Shown: positions 47,189-56,285, numbered from the stretch's first letter. The stretch is 64,000 bases of DNA from Sulfopaludibacter sp963835555 (GCA_963835555.1 CAWIGC010000009.1:1-64000), one strand, 5' to 3'. Notes: generated from the sequence alone by a model not told the origin. Numbers and translations: made by a program.

Positions 47189-47500
47189 ATGAAACTCTAC
47201 CTGAAACCCACTTGAACCACCTGCCGCAAAGCGAAGAGTTGGCTTCGCGAACGAGGCGTGAAATTCGAGGAGGTGGACCTCAACCGGGGACTCTCCGTCG
47301 CCGAACTCGAAAGCCTGATCGGGAAGCGCGATTATCTGCCGTTCCTGAATTCCCGTAACGAACTGTACCGCGAGCTGGGCATGAAAGAGAACCCGCCGCC
47401 GCGCGAGGAAGCGCTGCGCCTGATGTCGCTGCATCCCAACCTGATCAAGCGGCCCATCCTGGTCGAAGGTAACAAAGTGACTGTGGGTAGCCTTACGTAG
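47189..47500 (+). CDS. ArsC/Spx-like thioredoxin-fold protein, candidate selenoprotein (UxxC)
   Basis: 103 residues if the TGA at 47,213-47,215 is read as selenocysteine. The start MKLYLKPT is followed by TGA then TTCRKAKSWLRERGVKFEEV in the same frame, without any frameshift. The family has CxxCRKA here, so TGA sits exactly at the first, redox-active Cys. The rest is a normal ArsC/Spx-type protein: SVAELESLIGKRDYLPFLNS, YRELGMKENPPPREEALRLM, and HPNLIKRPILVEGNKV. A hairpin with features of a bacterial SECIS follows the TGA. If the codon is instead a real stop or a base error for TGC, the gene would be dead or an ordinary CxxC protein. It begins 44 bases after the ABC ATPase gene. Role: thiol/selenol reductase of unknown substrate. 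Confidence 0.72.
47231..47248 (+). promoter_or_regulatory. Candidate bacterial SECIS hairpin
   Basis: GCGAAG, loop AGTTGG, CTTCGC: perfect 6-bp stem with a 6-base loop, inside the coding frame. The loop begins 21 bases after the TGA and has G as its second base. Bacterial SECIS elements have an apical loop about 16-37 bases after UGA with a G among the first two loop bases; both conditions are met. A possible lower stem pairs GCC (47,223-47,225) with GGC (47,255-47,257). Confidence 0.65.
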
Positions 47501-47532
47501 CCCCGCGGCCGGTTTGGGTTATTAATGAAGTG

Positions 47533-48327
47533 ATGCGCGCTGTGTTACTGGCCGTGTCTCTTGCCGTGCTCGCGCGGGCGCAAACGCCCGTAATCAACGC
47601 CGGCGGAGTGGTGAACTCGGGCAATTATGCCGGCGGGGGCGTGGCGCCCGGTTCCATCGCCTCGGTATTCGGCGTCCATCTGGCGTCGCGGACCGTTTCC
47701 GCCGCGGCCATCCCGCTGGCCACCACGCTCGGAAATGTGGAATCGGTCACCTTTGCCGGCGTGCCCGCGCCGCTGTACTTTGTCTCCGACGGCCAGATCA
47801 ATGCGCAGGTGCCCTGGAACCTCGGTCTGGGTCCCGTGGATGTGATCGTCACGACAACACAGGGAACCTCCGCGGCAGTGAGCGTACCCATTGCACCCGC
47901 CGCGCCGGGGATCTTTGCGGTGAGCGCCAATGGCCTGGGCCAGGCTGTCGCCACGGACAATTCCGATGGCGCCCTCGCGGCGCCGCAGGCCGCTCCCGTA
48001 AGCATCCCGGCGCATCCCATCCAGATCGGCGACTACCTGGTGGTCTGGTGCACCGGCCTTGGCGCGGTGGACATGCCGGTCGCCAACGGCGCCGATACGG
48101 AAGGGCAGATTGTGAATACGCTAATGCAGCCGGCCGTGCTGATCGGCGGCATACCCGCGACATTCGTTTATTCGGTGCTCTCGCCGCAATTCGCGGGCGA
48201 GTACCAGGTAGCCGTGCAAGTGCCGCCCGGCGCGCCGTCTGGCGATGCCGTTCCATTGCAGATCGAAATCAACGGGATCACCACGGCAACTACCGTGACC
48301 ATAGCGGTGGCCAACCCTTCGGACTAG
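47533..48327 (+). CDS. Exported TIGR03437-domain protein
   Basis: About 265 residues, signal peptide MRAVLLAVSLAVLARAQT. The whole mature part is one Solibacter-type domain: VINAGGVVNSGNYAGGGVAP, PGSIASVFGVHLA, VTFAGVPAPLYFVSDGQINA, QVPWNLGLGPVDVIV, APGIFAVSANGLGQA, and a terminal beta region with YLVVWCTGLGAVDMPV. Elsewhere this domain sits at the C-terminus of secreted proteins; here it stands alone. Function unknown, probably a surface or secretion-related beta-sandwich. Confidence 0.8.
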   Translation: MRAVLLAVSLAVLARAQTPVINAGGVVNSGNYAGGGVAPGSIASVFGVHLASRTVSAAAIPLATTLGNVESVTFAGVPAPLYFVSDGQINAQVPWNLGLGPVDVIVTTTQGTSAAVSVPIAPAAPGIFAVSANGLGQAVATDNSDGALAAPQAAPVSIPAHPIQIGDYLVVWCTGLGAVDMPVANGADTEGQIVNTLMQPAVLIGGIPATFVYSVLSPQFAGEYQVAVQVPPGAPSGDAVPLQIEINGITTATTVTIAVANPSD

Positions 48328-48344
48328 CGAGCTATCCTGGATTG

Positions 48345-50785
48345 ATGCGGAGTCTGGGAGCCCTGCTCCTGCTCATTACCGCAATCCAGCTTGCGGCGCA
48401 GTCCCCCGAGGGCTATGCCGGCGCCGCGGCCTGCGCCAAATGCCACGCCGCGATTCATCGGGAGTGGTCGGGGTCGCGCCATGCCAAAATGATGCAACCC
48501 GCCACAAAGAGCAGCGTGACCGGCGATTTTGGAGTGGGCAAAGCGGTGCTTCGCGGGTCCACCTACCTGCTCGCAGAGCGCGACGGTAGCTATTACATTA
48601 CCGAGTCCGACCTGGCGCGCAAGCCCTGGGAACACCGCATCGACTACACGCTGGGCAGCCGGCGCGTGCAGCAGTACCTGACCACCATGCCCGATGGCAG
48701 CATCGTGGTCCTGCCGGCTACCTGGGACGCGCTCCGCAAAAAGTGGATTCACGACCTGGACGCGGCCAATCCGGAAGAATCGCCCAACGACGTGGTGCCC
48801 ATCTGGAATAAGACCTGCTACTCGTGCCACGTCAGCCGGGGGCAAAAGAATTTCGACCCGGAAGGCCCGCGCTATCGCACCGCGTGGCAGAGCCTGGGAG
48901 TGGATTGCGAGAGCTGCCATGGCCCGGGTAGCCGCCATGCCGCTAAGCCGGCGCGGGACAACATCGTCAATCCCGCCCGCCTGGATGCGGCGCGTAGCAC
49001 CATGGTCTGCGCGCAATGCCATTCCTCGCGCGACATCTATGCCGATGGCTTTCCGGCAGGCGCCGATTACTACGATTCCTTCATGCCGGTGATGGAGTAC
49101 CGCCTGCCCGCGTACCAGGACCCGGCCTTCTGGCCCGACGGGCGCCCCCGCTGGTTCGCCAACGATTCCGTGGCCCTATGGCAGAGCCAGTGCTTCCTGA
49201 AGGGGAGGGCGACCTGTATCACGTGCCACGCCGGATCCCACAATCCGCAGCCGCGGGCCGACGCGAATGCGGTTTGCGCCGGCTGTCACAAAGCAGTAGT
49301 GGCGAACCTTCCGGCGCACACCCATCACGCTCCGAAAAGCGCCGGCAGTTCCTGCGTGGAGTGCCACATGCCGCCCACGGTGACCGGCCTGAATGCACAC
49401 ATGCGCGATCACTCCATCGGCATACCGGTGCCCGAGAACACCGTCACACACGGCATTCCGAATGCGTGCAATCTCTGTCATCAGGATAAAGACGCCGCCT
49501 GGGCATCGCAGCAGATGACGGCGTGGTATGGCGCTAAGACCCGGCAGAGATGGATCCGCCGCGCCCATGCGTTTACGCAGGCCCGCCAGGAGAGTGCGGC
49601 GGCGATTCCAGCGCTGCTGGAGATTCTGTCCGACCCTTCGGGGGGCCCCTGGATTCGCGCCAACGCTGCCGGCTACCTGGGCAGTTTCCCCAACGATCCC
49701 ACCGCCTATGGCGCGCTGCTCCGCGCCTTCACGGACCCCGAACCGCTGGTGCGGGCCACCGCCGCCTCCGCCATTCGCCCTCGCGCGGCACAACGGGAGG
49801 CTCTGGCGCCGCAACTGGTATCGCTGCTGAAAGATCCTGCGCTGACGGTGCGAATGAATGCCGGAATCGCGCCTGGTGGCCATGGGGGTGCGGCCGTTTC
49901 CCGGCGAAGACGGCGCACGTTTCGAGCGCGCCAAAGAACTCTACGCCGCGCGCGCCCGGCTGGATTCCGACGATGCCAACCAGCAGTTCGCCGCGGGCAA
50001 GTTCTTCTTTCTTTCGGGCGACATGGATCGCGCCGCCGCGGCCTTGCGCGCCACGTTGAAGCTGGACCCGGCGCTTCCCGCGCAGTACCTGCTGGCCCGG
50101 TCCCTGGCAGCAAAAGACGATTTCGAAGCGGCACAGGCGATTCTGAAAGCGATTCCGCGCGACGATCCCGAGTACGCCGCGGCGCAGCAGATTGCTCGCC
50201 GAAGTGGCCGCGAAGATCGCATGGCGACACGAATGGCGGCTCCGGCGCACAGGCGCGGTTTCTGGACGGCCAGGTGAAATATCAAAGTAAATACTATGGG
50301 GCCGCCCTGCAGGAGTTCGAGCAGGCTCTGAAACTCGCCCCGCAGGCGGAGTGGGCGGGGAAGGCGAAAATCTTGCGGGCTGTCTGCCTGGAGAAGCTGG
50401 CGCGCACCGAAGAAGCCGAAGCCGCCATGCGAAGCCCTGCTCGAAGACTCCGCGGCCGGACAGGACATGGATCTGCAACTGGCCTACGTCGAGTTGCTCT
50501 CCGAAACGGGGCGCGCGGAAGAGGCGCTGAAGCGGATCGACCGAGGTAATCGCGGCGGTTCCCAACTCCCCCATGGCCTACTTCTGGCGGGCCAAGGTAC
50601 TGCTGCAACTCCACCGGACCGCCGAGGCCGCCGGCGCGGCGGAAGAATCCATCCGCCTGCAGCCCCAACTTCCGGAGGCTCATAATCTGCTGGTCCGGAT
50701 TTATCAGATGCAAGGCCGCACCAAGGAGGCGGCGCAACAGGCGGAATGGCTGCGCGACTACCAACGACGCACACAATCGCACTGA
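48345..50785 (+). CDS. Exported octaheme cytochrome c with HEAT and TPR repeats
   Basis: About 810 residues across four frameshifts (near 49,860, 50,200, 50,430 and 50,540). After signal peptide MRSLGALLLLITAIQLAAQ there are eight CxxCH haem sites: CAKCH, CYSCH, CESCH, CAQCH, CITCH, CAGCH, CVECH, CNLCH. This resembles cytochrome c554-type multihaem proteins. HEAT-like helices follow (AAAIPALLEILSDPSGGPWI, GALLRAFTDPEPLVRATAAS), then at least three TPR units (DSDDANQQFAAGKFFFLSGD, YYGAALQEFEQALKLAP, AYFWRAKVLLQLHRTAEAAG). Role is probably periplasmic electron transfer or scaffolding. Its end overlaps the ASPIC gene, so the two are likely expressed together. Confidence 0.85.
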
Positions 50786-52417
50786 CGCTGTTGCTTCTCG
50801 CGGCCGGCGGCGGCGCGCAGGCACAGATCCGTTTCGAGGACACGGCCGGCAAGAGCGGGCCGAAATTCGAACTGCGCAACGGCGCGGCCGGCAAGTTTCA
50901 CCAGCCCGAGCTGATGCTGGGCGGCGTGGCCGCGCTGGATTACAACAATGACGGCTGCATGGACATCTTCTTCACCAACGGCGCGGAGATGCCTTCTCTG
51001 AAGAAGAGCGGTCCCGAATATTTCAACCGCCTCTTCCGCAACGATTGCCACGGCGCGTTTACGGACGTTACGGAAAAGGCCGGCGTGGCGGGCGAAGGCT
51101 ACTCCATGGGCGTGGCCGTCGCCGATTACGATAACGACGGCTATCCCGATATCTTCGTCGCCGGCGTGAACCGCAACATTCCTGTATCGCAACCGCGGCG
51201 ACGGCACGTTCGAGGATGTTACTGCCAAGGCGCACCTGAGCGGCGTGGATCCGCACTACGGCAAGCTATGGTCCGTTGCCGCCGCATGGGTGGACATGGA
51301 TAACGATGGCTGGCTGGACCTGGTCGTCAGCAATTACGTGCAATGGGACCCGAAGCTCGAGCCCACTTGCGGCACGCCCCAAAAGCCGCTCTACTGCCAC
51401 CCCCGCGCGTATCACGACACGCCCAACCAGCTTTTCCGCAACAACCATGACGGCACGTTCACCGACATCACCGAATCCTCCGGCCTGGGCGCGCAACTCG
51501 GCAAAGGGATGGGCGTGGCCGTTGCGGATTATGACGGCGATGGCCTGATGGACATTTTCGTGGCCAACGACAGCGTTCCGAATTTTCTGTTCCACAATCT
51601 GGGTCATGGAAAGTTCGAGGAGGTGGGCATGCTGGCCGGCGTGGCGCTGAATGACGATGGCCGTCCCGTGGCCAGCATGGGGGTGGATTTTCGCGATTTC
51701 GACAATGACGGCCGGCCGGATCTGATCTTCACCGCCATGTTCAACGATACCTATCCGTTGTTTCGCAACACCGGCGCAGCGCCTGCGTTCGAAGACGTGA
51801 CGGCGCGTTCCGGCATGGCCGTCGCAACCCGGATGCTGACCGGGTGGGGCATCGGATTGCAGGATTTCGACAACGACGGTTTCAAAGACGTATTCGCGGC
51901 GAACTCGCACTTTCCCTCGATGGATCAATTGCTCGCCACGGACGTGTCCCTGCCGGATTCCGTGCTGCGCAACCAGGGCGATGGCCGCTTCAAAGACGTG
52001 TCCAAAACCGCCGGCGCGGATTTTCAAGCGGCGGGCCAGTACCGCGGGGTCGCCTTTGCCGATTTCGATAACGATGGCCGCCTGGACGCCGTGGTATCCA
52101 ACGGGAACGGGCCGGCCCGCCTGTTCCGCAACGTCACGCCGAACGCCGGGCACTGGCTGGCGCTGAAGCTGACCGGCACGCGCAGCAATCGCGACGGCAT
52201 CGGCGCCAGCGTGACCGTCGCGCTGGCCGGCGGACGCAGGATCTACAATCACTGCACCACTAGCGTGGGCTACGCTTCCTCCAGCGAGCCGCTGGTGCGC
52301 TTCGGTCTGGGAAATTCAGCCGGCGCTCAGTTCGTACAGATTCGCTGGCCGAGCGGACGGGTGCAGGAGTTGCGCGACGTCAAGGGCGATCAGGTGCTGA
52401 AGGTTCGCGAGCCGTAA
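50746..52417 (+). CDS. Exported VCBS/FG-GAP repeat protein with ASPIC/UnbV C-terminal domain
   Basis: About 556 residues. Signal peptide ATG at 50,746 (TIALTLLLLAAGGGAQAQ). At least seven calcium-loop repeats of the type DYNNDGCMDIFF, DYDNDGYPDIFV, DMDNDGWLDLVV, DYDGDGLMDIFV, DFDNDGRPDLIF, DFDNDGFKDVFA, DFDNDGRLDAVV form a beta-propeller. The C-terminal ASPIC/UnbV domain reads GHWLALKLTGTRSNRDGIG and VGYASSSEPLVRFGLG and ends in VQIRWPSGRVQELRDVK. One frameshift near 51,180. The family is abundant in Acidobacteria and often encoded beside multihaem or TPR proteins; function unknown. Confidence 0.87.
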
Positions 52418-52421
52418 CGCT

Positions 52422-53309
52422 TTATTTGGACCAGGGCGGCACGATGCCGTTCATGCGCGCATAGGCGATGGCCTGGCCCAGATGTTCGGCGATGTGCGTA
52501 TCGAGGAACGTCAGGACTCCGCGCCGCGTGGTGGCGGTCTGGAAAAACTGGATGTCGTGGCTCAAGGTGGCGTTGTTGGCGCCGTCCAGAGCCTCGCGGA
52601 TAATGGCGAACCCTTCGGTCAGTTTGGCGATCACCTGGTCCTTCGTGAGCGTTTCGCCTTCCGCTTTGGCATTGCTCTCAATCTGCTTCTCGATCTCTTT
52701 CAGGTCCACGCCATCGGCGATATGCAGCATCAGGCGGTTGCCATAGGCGATATGTAGAAACACTTCCTGGAAGGAGCGGACGCCCGGCGCGGGACGCCAG
52801 GAATACTTCTCCTCGGGGACGGCCTTGGCCAGCGCCATCACCTTGCTTTCCAGTTCCGTGAACGGCTGGAGCAGATCGCGCGCCACCGGGGGGGCGGGCG
52901 GCACATCCTTCACAGCCACCAGTTCCACGTCGAAGATCAGTTCGGCCCTGGGCGGAATCGATCGCCTGCCCTGCTCGCCGTAAGCGAACTGGTAGGGGAT
53001 GAACAGGCGGCGCTTGCCTCCCACCTTCATGCCTTCGAAGCCCACGTCGAAGCCGGCAATCACCTGGCGGCGGCCCTGGATGAATTTGAGTGGATCTTTG
53101 CCCACGGACGAATCGAATTTGGTTCCGTCGCGCAGCCAGCCGGTGTAATGAACGGTGTATTCCTGGCCTGGCTTAGCGAGCTCGCCCGTGCCCGGCTGGA
53201 CATCGATGTAGCGGTAGATGGCGGCGTCCACCACCTTGCCACTCACTTCCGGCATCTGAGCGTGCAGGCAAACGGCGGCGAATAATAACGCGACTGCGGC
53301 TCTACCCAA
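52422..53309 (-). CDS. Exported FKBP-type prolyl isomerase fused to a DinB-like domain
   Basis: About 295 residues from a TTG start at 53,309, which overlaps the upstream TPR gene stop and follows a GAGGAAG site. Signal-like segment RAAVALLFAAVCLHAQ. The FKBP domain (GQEYTVHYTGWLRDGTKFDS, GRRQVIAGFDVGFEGMKVGG, LIFDVELVAVKDV) is complete. From residue ~165 a DinB-like four-helix domain follows (LLQPFTELESKVMALAKAVP, FQEVFLHIAYGNRLMLHIAD, FLDTHIAEHLGQAIAYARMN) with three candidate metal His. The frame is intact, so the fusion is genuine in this sequence. Partners unknown. Confidence 0.85.
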   Translation of the reverse strand: MGRAAVALLFAAVCLHAQMPEVSGKVVDAAIYRYIDVQPGTGELAKPGQEYTVHYTGWLRDGTKFDSSVGKDPLKFIQGRRQVIAGFDVGFEGMKVGGKRRLFIPYQFAYGEQGRRSIPPRAELIFDVELVAVKDVPPAPPVARDLLQPFTELESKVMALAKAVPEEKYSWRPAPGVRSFQEVFLHIAYGNRLMLHIADGVDLKEIEKQIESNAKAEGETLTKDQVIAKLTEGFAIIREALDGANNATLSHDIQFFQTATTRRGVLTFLDTHIAEHLGQAIAYARMNGIVPPWSK

Positions 53310-54129
53310 TTTTCTTCCTCGCAAACGGCTTGGCAAACGCTGCCGGGGGATTGTGCGCATTGGTGGCATAGGCCCTCTTGTAGCACTCCATGGCTTTGTC
53401 TTTTTCACCCAGCTTTTCGTACGTCATGCCCAGCAGGCACTGAATGAACACGTCGTTCTGGTTGGCCTTCTGCAAGTCCGCCAGAGCCTTCTGATAGTCT
53501 CCCAGGTAGAGGGCCACGTAGCCCGTCAGGTAGGGAAAGAAGGCCTCCTGCTGCGCCTTGAGGCTGGTCATTTTATCGAGATCGGCGCGGGCGGCGGCGA
53601 TGTGCTTTTCGGCCTCGGCGCGATTCCCGCGGCGCGCCGCAATGCGGGCCTCGGCGTGCTGCCAGCGATAGTCCCACAGCAGCTTGCGATCGGCCGGAGC
53701 GTCGGGTTCCTTGATGCCGAGATCATGGCCTTTCTTGTACCATTGCGCGGCGGCGCCCAGGTCGCCGGCATCGATGCAGACGCGCGCGGCTTCGTCGGCC
53801 ATCTCGCCTTCCTGGTAGAAGGCATTGTGCGGCTCGGCGGCTTCGCGCGTGACCCAGTAATCGATTGCCATCTGTTCGTACTCGCCGGTCTTTTTGCAGT
53901 TGCCCTGGAAGGCCCAGGACATTGCCATGGCGCGTTGCGCGTTGGCCTTGGCCGCCGGAGTGCTGGCGCTATCGATCTCCTTCTGGAACAGCGCGCGGGC
54001 CTCGGCGCCCTTGCCTTCCAGATCGAGTTGGTTGGCCTGGCGCATAATCTCGCTGCCGCCGCGTCCGAACTGGGGCGGCTGGGCGAAAGCGACTGCGGCC
54101 AACAGAGCCGCGAAGGGAAATGCTCGCAT
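53302..54129 (-). CDS. Exported TPR protein, function unknown
   Basis: 275 residues with signal peptide MRAFPFAALLAAVAFAQPP. Helical repeats: EIMRQANQLDLEGKGAEARA, AQRAMAMSWAFQGNCKKTGE, YVALYLGDYQKALADLQKAN, LLGMTYEKLGEKDKAMECYK. It is the upstream gene of a two-gene unit with the FKBP-DinB gene, overlapping by eight bases. Probably a periplasmic protein-interaction scaffold. Confidence 0.75.
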   Translation of the reverse strand: MRAFPFAALLAAVAFAQPPQFGRGGSEIMRQANQLDLEGKGAEARALFQKEIDSASTPAAKANAQRAMAMSWAFQGNCKKTGEYEQMAIDYWVTREAAEPHNAFYQEGEMADEAARVCIDAGDLGAAAQWYKKGHDLGIKEPDAPADRKLLWDYRWQHAEARIAARRGNRAEAEKHIAAARADLDKMTSLKAQQEAFFPYLTGYVALYLGDYQKALADLQKANQNDVFIQCLLGMTYEKLGEKDKAMECYKRAYATNAHNPPAAFAKPFARKKIG

Positions 54130-54164
54130 AGCAGGGAAGATTATCTCACAGGCTGAAGCGCATC

Positions 54165-54371
54165 ATGCTCCGGCGCAAGGTGACCATGAAACAGGCAGTG
54201 AACGACGCCCTGCGCGCCGGCCTGGCAAAGACCGAAAACCCGCCGGCTCCCGAATTCAAGGTGGAACCGATTCACTCAGGTGGCTTCCTGCCTGGCATCG
54301 ATCAATCGAAGCCTGGCCAATTACTCGACGAGATGGAAGCGGAAGAGTTTGCGAAGAAGTTCTTACGTTGA
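54165..54371 (+). pseudogene. N-terminally truncated VapB-type antitoxin
   Basis: 68 residues. RRKVTMKQAVNDALRAGL followed by a VapB-like tail (PEFKVEPIHSGGFLPGIDQS, QLLDEMEAEEFAKKFLR) fits the second half of a ribbon-helix-helix VapB antitoxin, but the N-terminal DNA-binding strand is missing and no VapC toxin follows. Likely a fragment. Confidence 0.5.
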
Positions 54372-54410
54372 ACCGATGCTCATCTCGCCGCATTGGCCAT
54401 GTTACAAAAC

Positions 54411-54440
54411 ATGTGGGGCAGGCTTTAGCCTGCCCCACAT
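54411..54440. repeat. Long palindrome, REP-like
   Basis: Perfect 14-base arms beginning ATGTGGGGCAGGCT, two-base centre TT, and ending AGCCTGCCCCACAT. It follows the VapB fragment. Similar in type (CAGGC...GCCTG) to the palindrome at 41,127, suggesting a dispersed family in this genome. It could also act as a terminator for the fragment. Confidence 0.65.
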
Positions 54441-54489
54441 TTCTCCCCGGTTTGCGCTGGTTCAACCCCGTGAAATAAACATAGGTAGT

Positions 54490-54576
54490 CTGTCGCCAGC
54501 TTTCCCTGTCATGTCACACCACCGGACATGCGGGTCCGCATCCGCGGTTCGGTGGGTTGAGCTATCGGCCGCCAGC
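54490..54576 (-). other. Structured segment resembling group II intron RNA, remnant
   Basis: On the minus strand this stretch reads CCACCGAACCGC, GGATGCGG, AC, CCGCATGTCC, GGTGGTGTGA. It makes a nested hairpin typical of sequence that lies just after reverse transcriptase/maturase genes of bacterial group II introns. It is directly left of the insertion sequence; the matching maturase end is on the right side. Recognised from memory of the motif, not by search. Confidence 0.45.
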
Positions 54577-54579
54577 TAA

Positions 54580-55867
54580 GGCGTCGTAAATAAATAACAT
54601 TTACAACTGTGTTAGTTGTCTGGATGAATCGTGTAGTTCCATTCGCCATGAAATTTGTCGGGCTTCAGATTGACATGGGCAAACTCGTCATCCGTGATCT
54701 TGCGCCCAACGGGGTACTTGCGGTGGTCCAAGCGGCAGGTCACTGTTAAGCCTTTGGCCGTCGTCGTCCCGGCGATCAGCCGCACCACTGTCTCGTAGTC
54801 GCGCAGCGGCTCGCCGCGCCAGTTGGACGAGATGAAGGAGAACAACCGGTGCTCTACCTTGTTCCATTTGCTCGTGCCCGGCGGGAAATGGCTGACCGTC
54901 AGCGTGAGCCCCGTCTGGTCGGCCAAGCCTTGCAGTTCCCACTTCCACAGCCGCAGTCGCCATCCGTTGCTACCGCCGGCATCGGCAGTGATCAGCAGCC
55001 GCCGAGTCCGAGGGTACAGGCGGTGGCCCTCGGCGCGCCACCAACCGCGGATCGAAGCCACCGCGAACGCGCCTGTGTCGTGGTCCGTGCCCACGTTGAC
55101 AAAGCCGACGTTGCGCCCCAGGTCGTAGATCCCGTAGGGATAGGCGCGGGGCACCTCGGGACCGGGAAAATCATGTCCGTTGACCTTGGCCGCCGTCCCC
55201 GTTTTGCGCCACTGGCGGCCCTGGTTCTGGTAGTTGCCGATCAATTCCTTTTTCTTCGTGTCCACGGAAATGACGGGTTCTCCCGCCCGCAAGGCGCGCT
55301 TGACGGCGCGATTAATATGCTGGAACTGCGCGTCGCGATCGGGATGGTCGTCCCCTTCCTCAGTCTTGCGGTTGCCCTGCAGGCTGTAGCCATCTTCTCG
55401 CAGGAGTTGGGTGACTTTAGTGTGGCTGACCGGGTGGTGCTCGGCACTCAGTTCCGCCGCCAGCGCGCGGGCGCTCTTGCAGGTCCAGCGCAAGGGCGAC
55501 TGCGGGTCGCCGCGCGCCGTAGGCTCGACCATGTCGTCCAAGGCGGGTGCCAGGCCAGGATCGTTGGACGTCAACGCATGTCGGCCGCCGCCCTCGTGGC
55601 GAATCCGGCCCGTCGTCAGCGGTGCTGCCTGCAATTCCTCAACACCCTTGGTCAACGTGACGCGCGACAGACCGCAAGCGCGGCTGACCCGCGATACGCC
55701 GCCATAACCCAGTTCCACGGCCTTGCTGGCGGCCACCAAGCGGCGGGCATGTTCGTCCAGATGCGGCCACATGCCAGCAAAGTACTGGGTGAGTTGGGCC
55801 TCGGTGTCCATGCCCAACGTAATAACACATCAGGACAGTAGATGTAACTGTTATTTATTTACGGTGC
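54580..55867 (-). mobile_element. Insertion sequence, ISAzo13-type
   Basis: About 1.29 kb element. The terminal inverted repeats are GGCGTCGTAAATAAATAACA (left) and GGCACCGTAAATAAATAACA (right end read inward), with matching bases continuing a little further. TAA directly outside each end (54,577-54,579 and 55,868-55,870) is a probable 3-base target duplication. It carries one intact transposase gene on the minus strand. It appears recent: both ends and the gene are whole. Confidence 0.85.
54612..55817 (-). CDS. ISAzo13-family transposase
   Basis: 401 residues, frame-clean. N-terminal helix-turn-helix (GGVSRVSRACGLSRVTLTKG), then the sequence ARALAAELSAEHHPVSHTKV with QLLREDGYSLQGNRKTEEGD. 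The catalytic core includes PVISVDTKKKELIGNYQN (first Asp), LITADAGGSNGWRLRLWKWE (second Asp) and KWNKVEHRLFSFISSNWRG (Glu). The start is either MGMDTEA or the ATG two codons in. Flanked by the inverted repeats described for the element. Confidence 0.92.
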   Translation of the reverse strand: MGMDTEAQLTQYFAGMWPHLDEHARRLVAASKAVELGYGGVSRVSRACGLSRVTLTKGVEELQAAPLTTGRIRHEGGGRHALTSNDPGLAPALDDMVEPTARGDPQSPLRWTCKSARALAAELSAEHHPVSHTKVTQLLREDGYSLQGNRKTEEGDDHPDRDAQFQHINRAVKRALRAGEPVISVDTKKKELIGNYQNQGRQWRKTGTAAKVNGHDFPGPEVPRAYPYGIYDLGRNVGFVNVGTDHDTGAFAVASIRGWWRAEGHRLYPRTRRLLITADAGGSNGWRLRLWKWELQGLADQTGLTLTVSHFPPGTSKWNKVEHRLFSFISSNWRGEPLRDYETVVRLIAGTTTAKGLTVTCRLDHRKYPVGRKITDDEFAHVNLKPDKFHGEWNYTIHPDN

Positions 55868-56045
55868 CTAATCTCGGAATCCCGAGCGAGTCGAAGTAAG
55901 CATTGGGCAGTGCTTTGGCAAGTGCCGGGCTGCTCGCGATCCTCCACGGGCCATGAGAACTGCCCGTCGTACCGAAGCCGGACGGAGGGGTGCGGAAGCT
56001 TGGCATCCCGATGCTTGGCCAGTGTTTCTTTAAACCATTTAACAT
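55868..56045 (-). pseudogene. Possible group II intron maturase C-terminal remnant
   Basis: The minus-strand frame ends ALAKALPNAYFDSLGIPRL. When the insertion sequence and one TAA copy are removed it continues LAGGR and stops, then runs into the hairpin segment at 54,490-54,576. The phrase PNAYF.LG resembles the very end of group II intron reverse transcriptases. Only the last residues are recognisable; the rest of the maturase is missing. Tentative. Confidence 0.35.
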
Positions 56046-56285
56046 CAGGAACTTGATTGCCCGGCGGGATGACCGCCGGGCATTTCGCCGTTATTAACAC
56101 CAAGGACCGGTGTCTCGTTCTGGCCGGAAAACGAATTTTGCGCCAGAAAGTAGTTAGCTTCTGTCGCGAAACTGGTGAAAATGGCGCCGAGTTGGCCGGA
56201 GTGGGAGCTAAATACGGTTGCAGTGTTTCAGTCACGCGGTTCCGGGGCTGCACCGGCGAGTTGAGACACACGGACCCCGCCGGTG
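56046..56285. other. Non-coding stretch with one strong hairpin
   Basis: I see no gene I can support here. Bases 56,059-56,081 form a perfect hairpin (GCCCGGCGG, five bases, CCGCCGGGC) that could end transcription coming from the polysaccharide genes on the minus strand, though no T-run follows. The rest has no clear feature. Confidence 0.4.

Noticed and set aside
46682..47215. Continuous frame carrying the ABC ATPase into MKLYLKPT
   Set aside because: The ATPase ends naturally at 47,144 in the adjacent frame; read-through of the ATPase frame is caused by an indel near 47,105.
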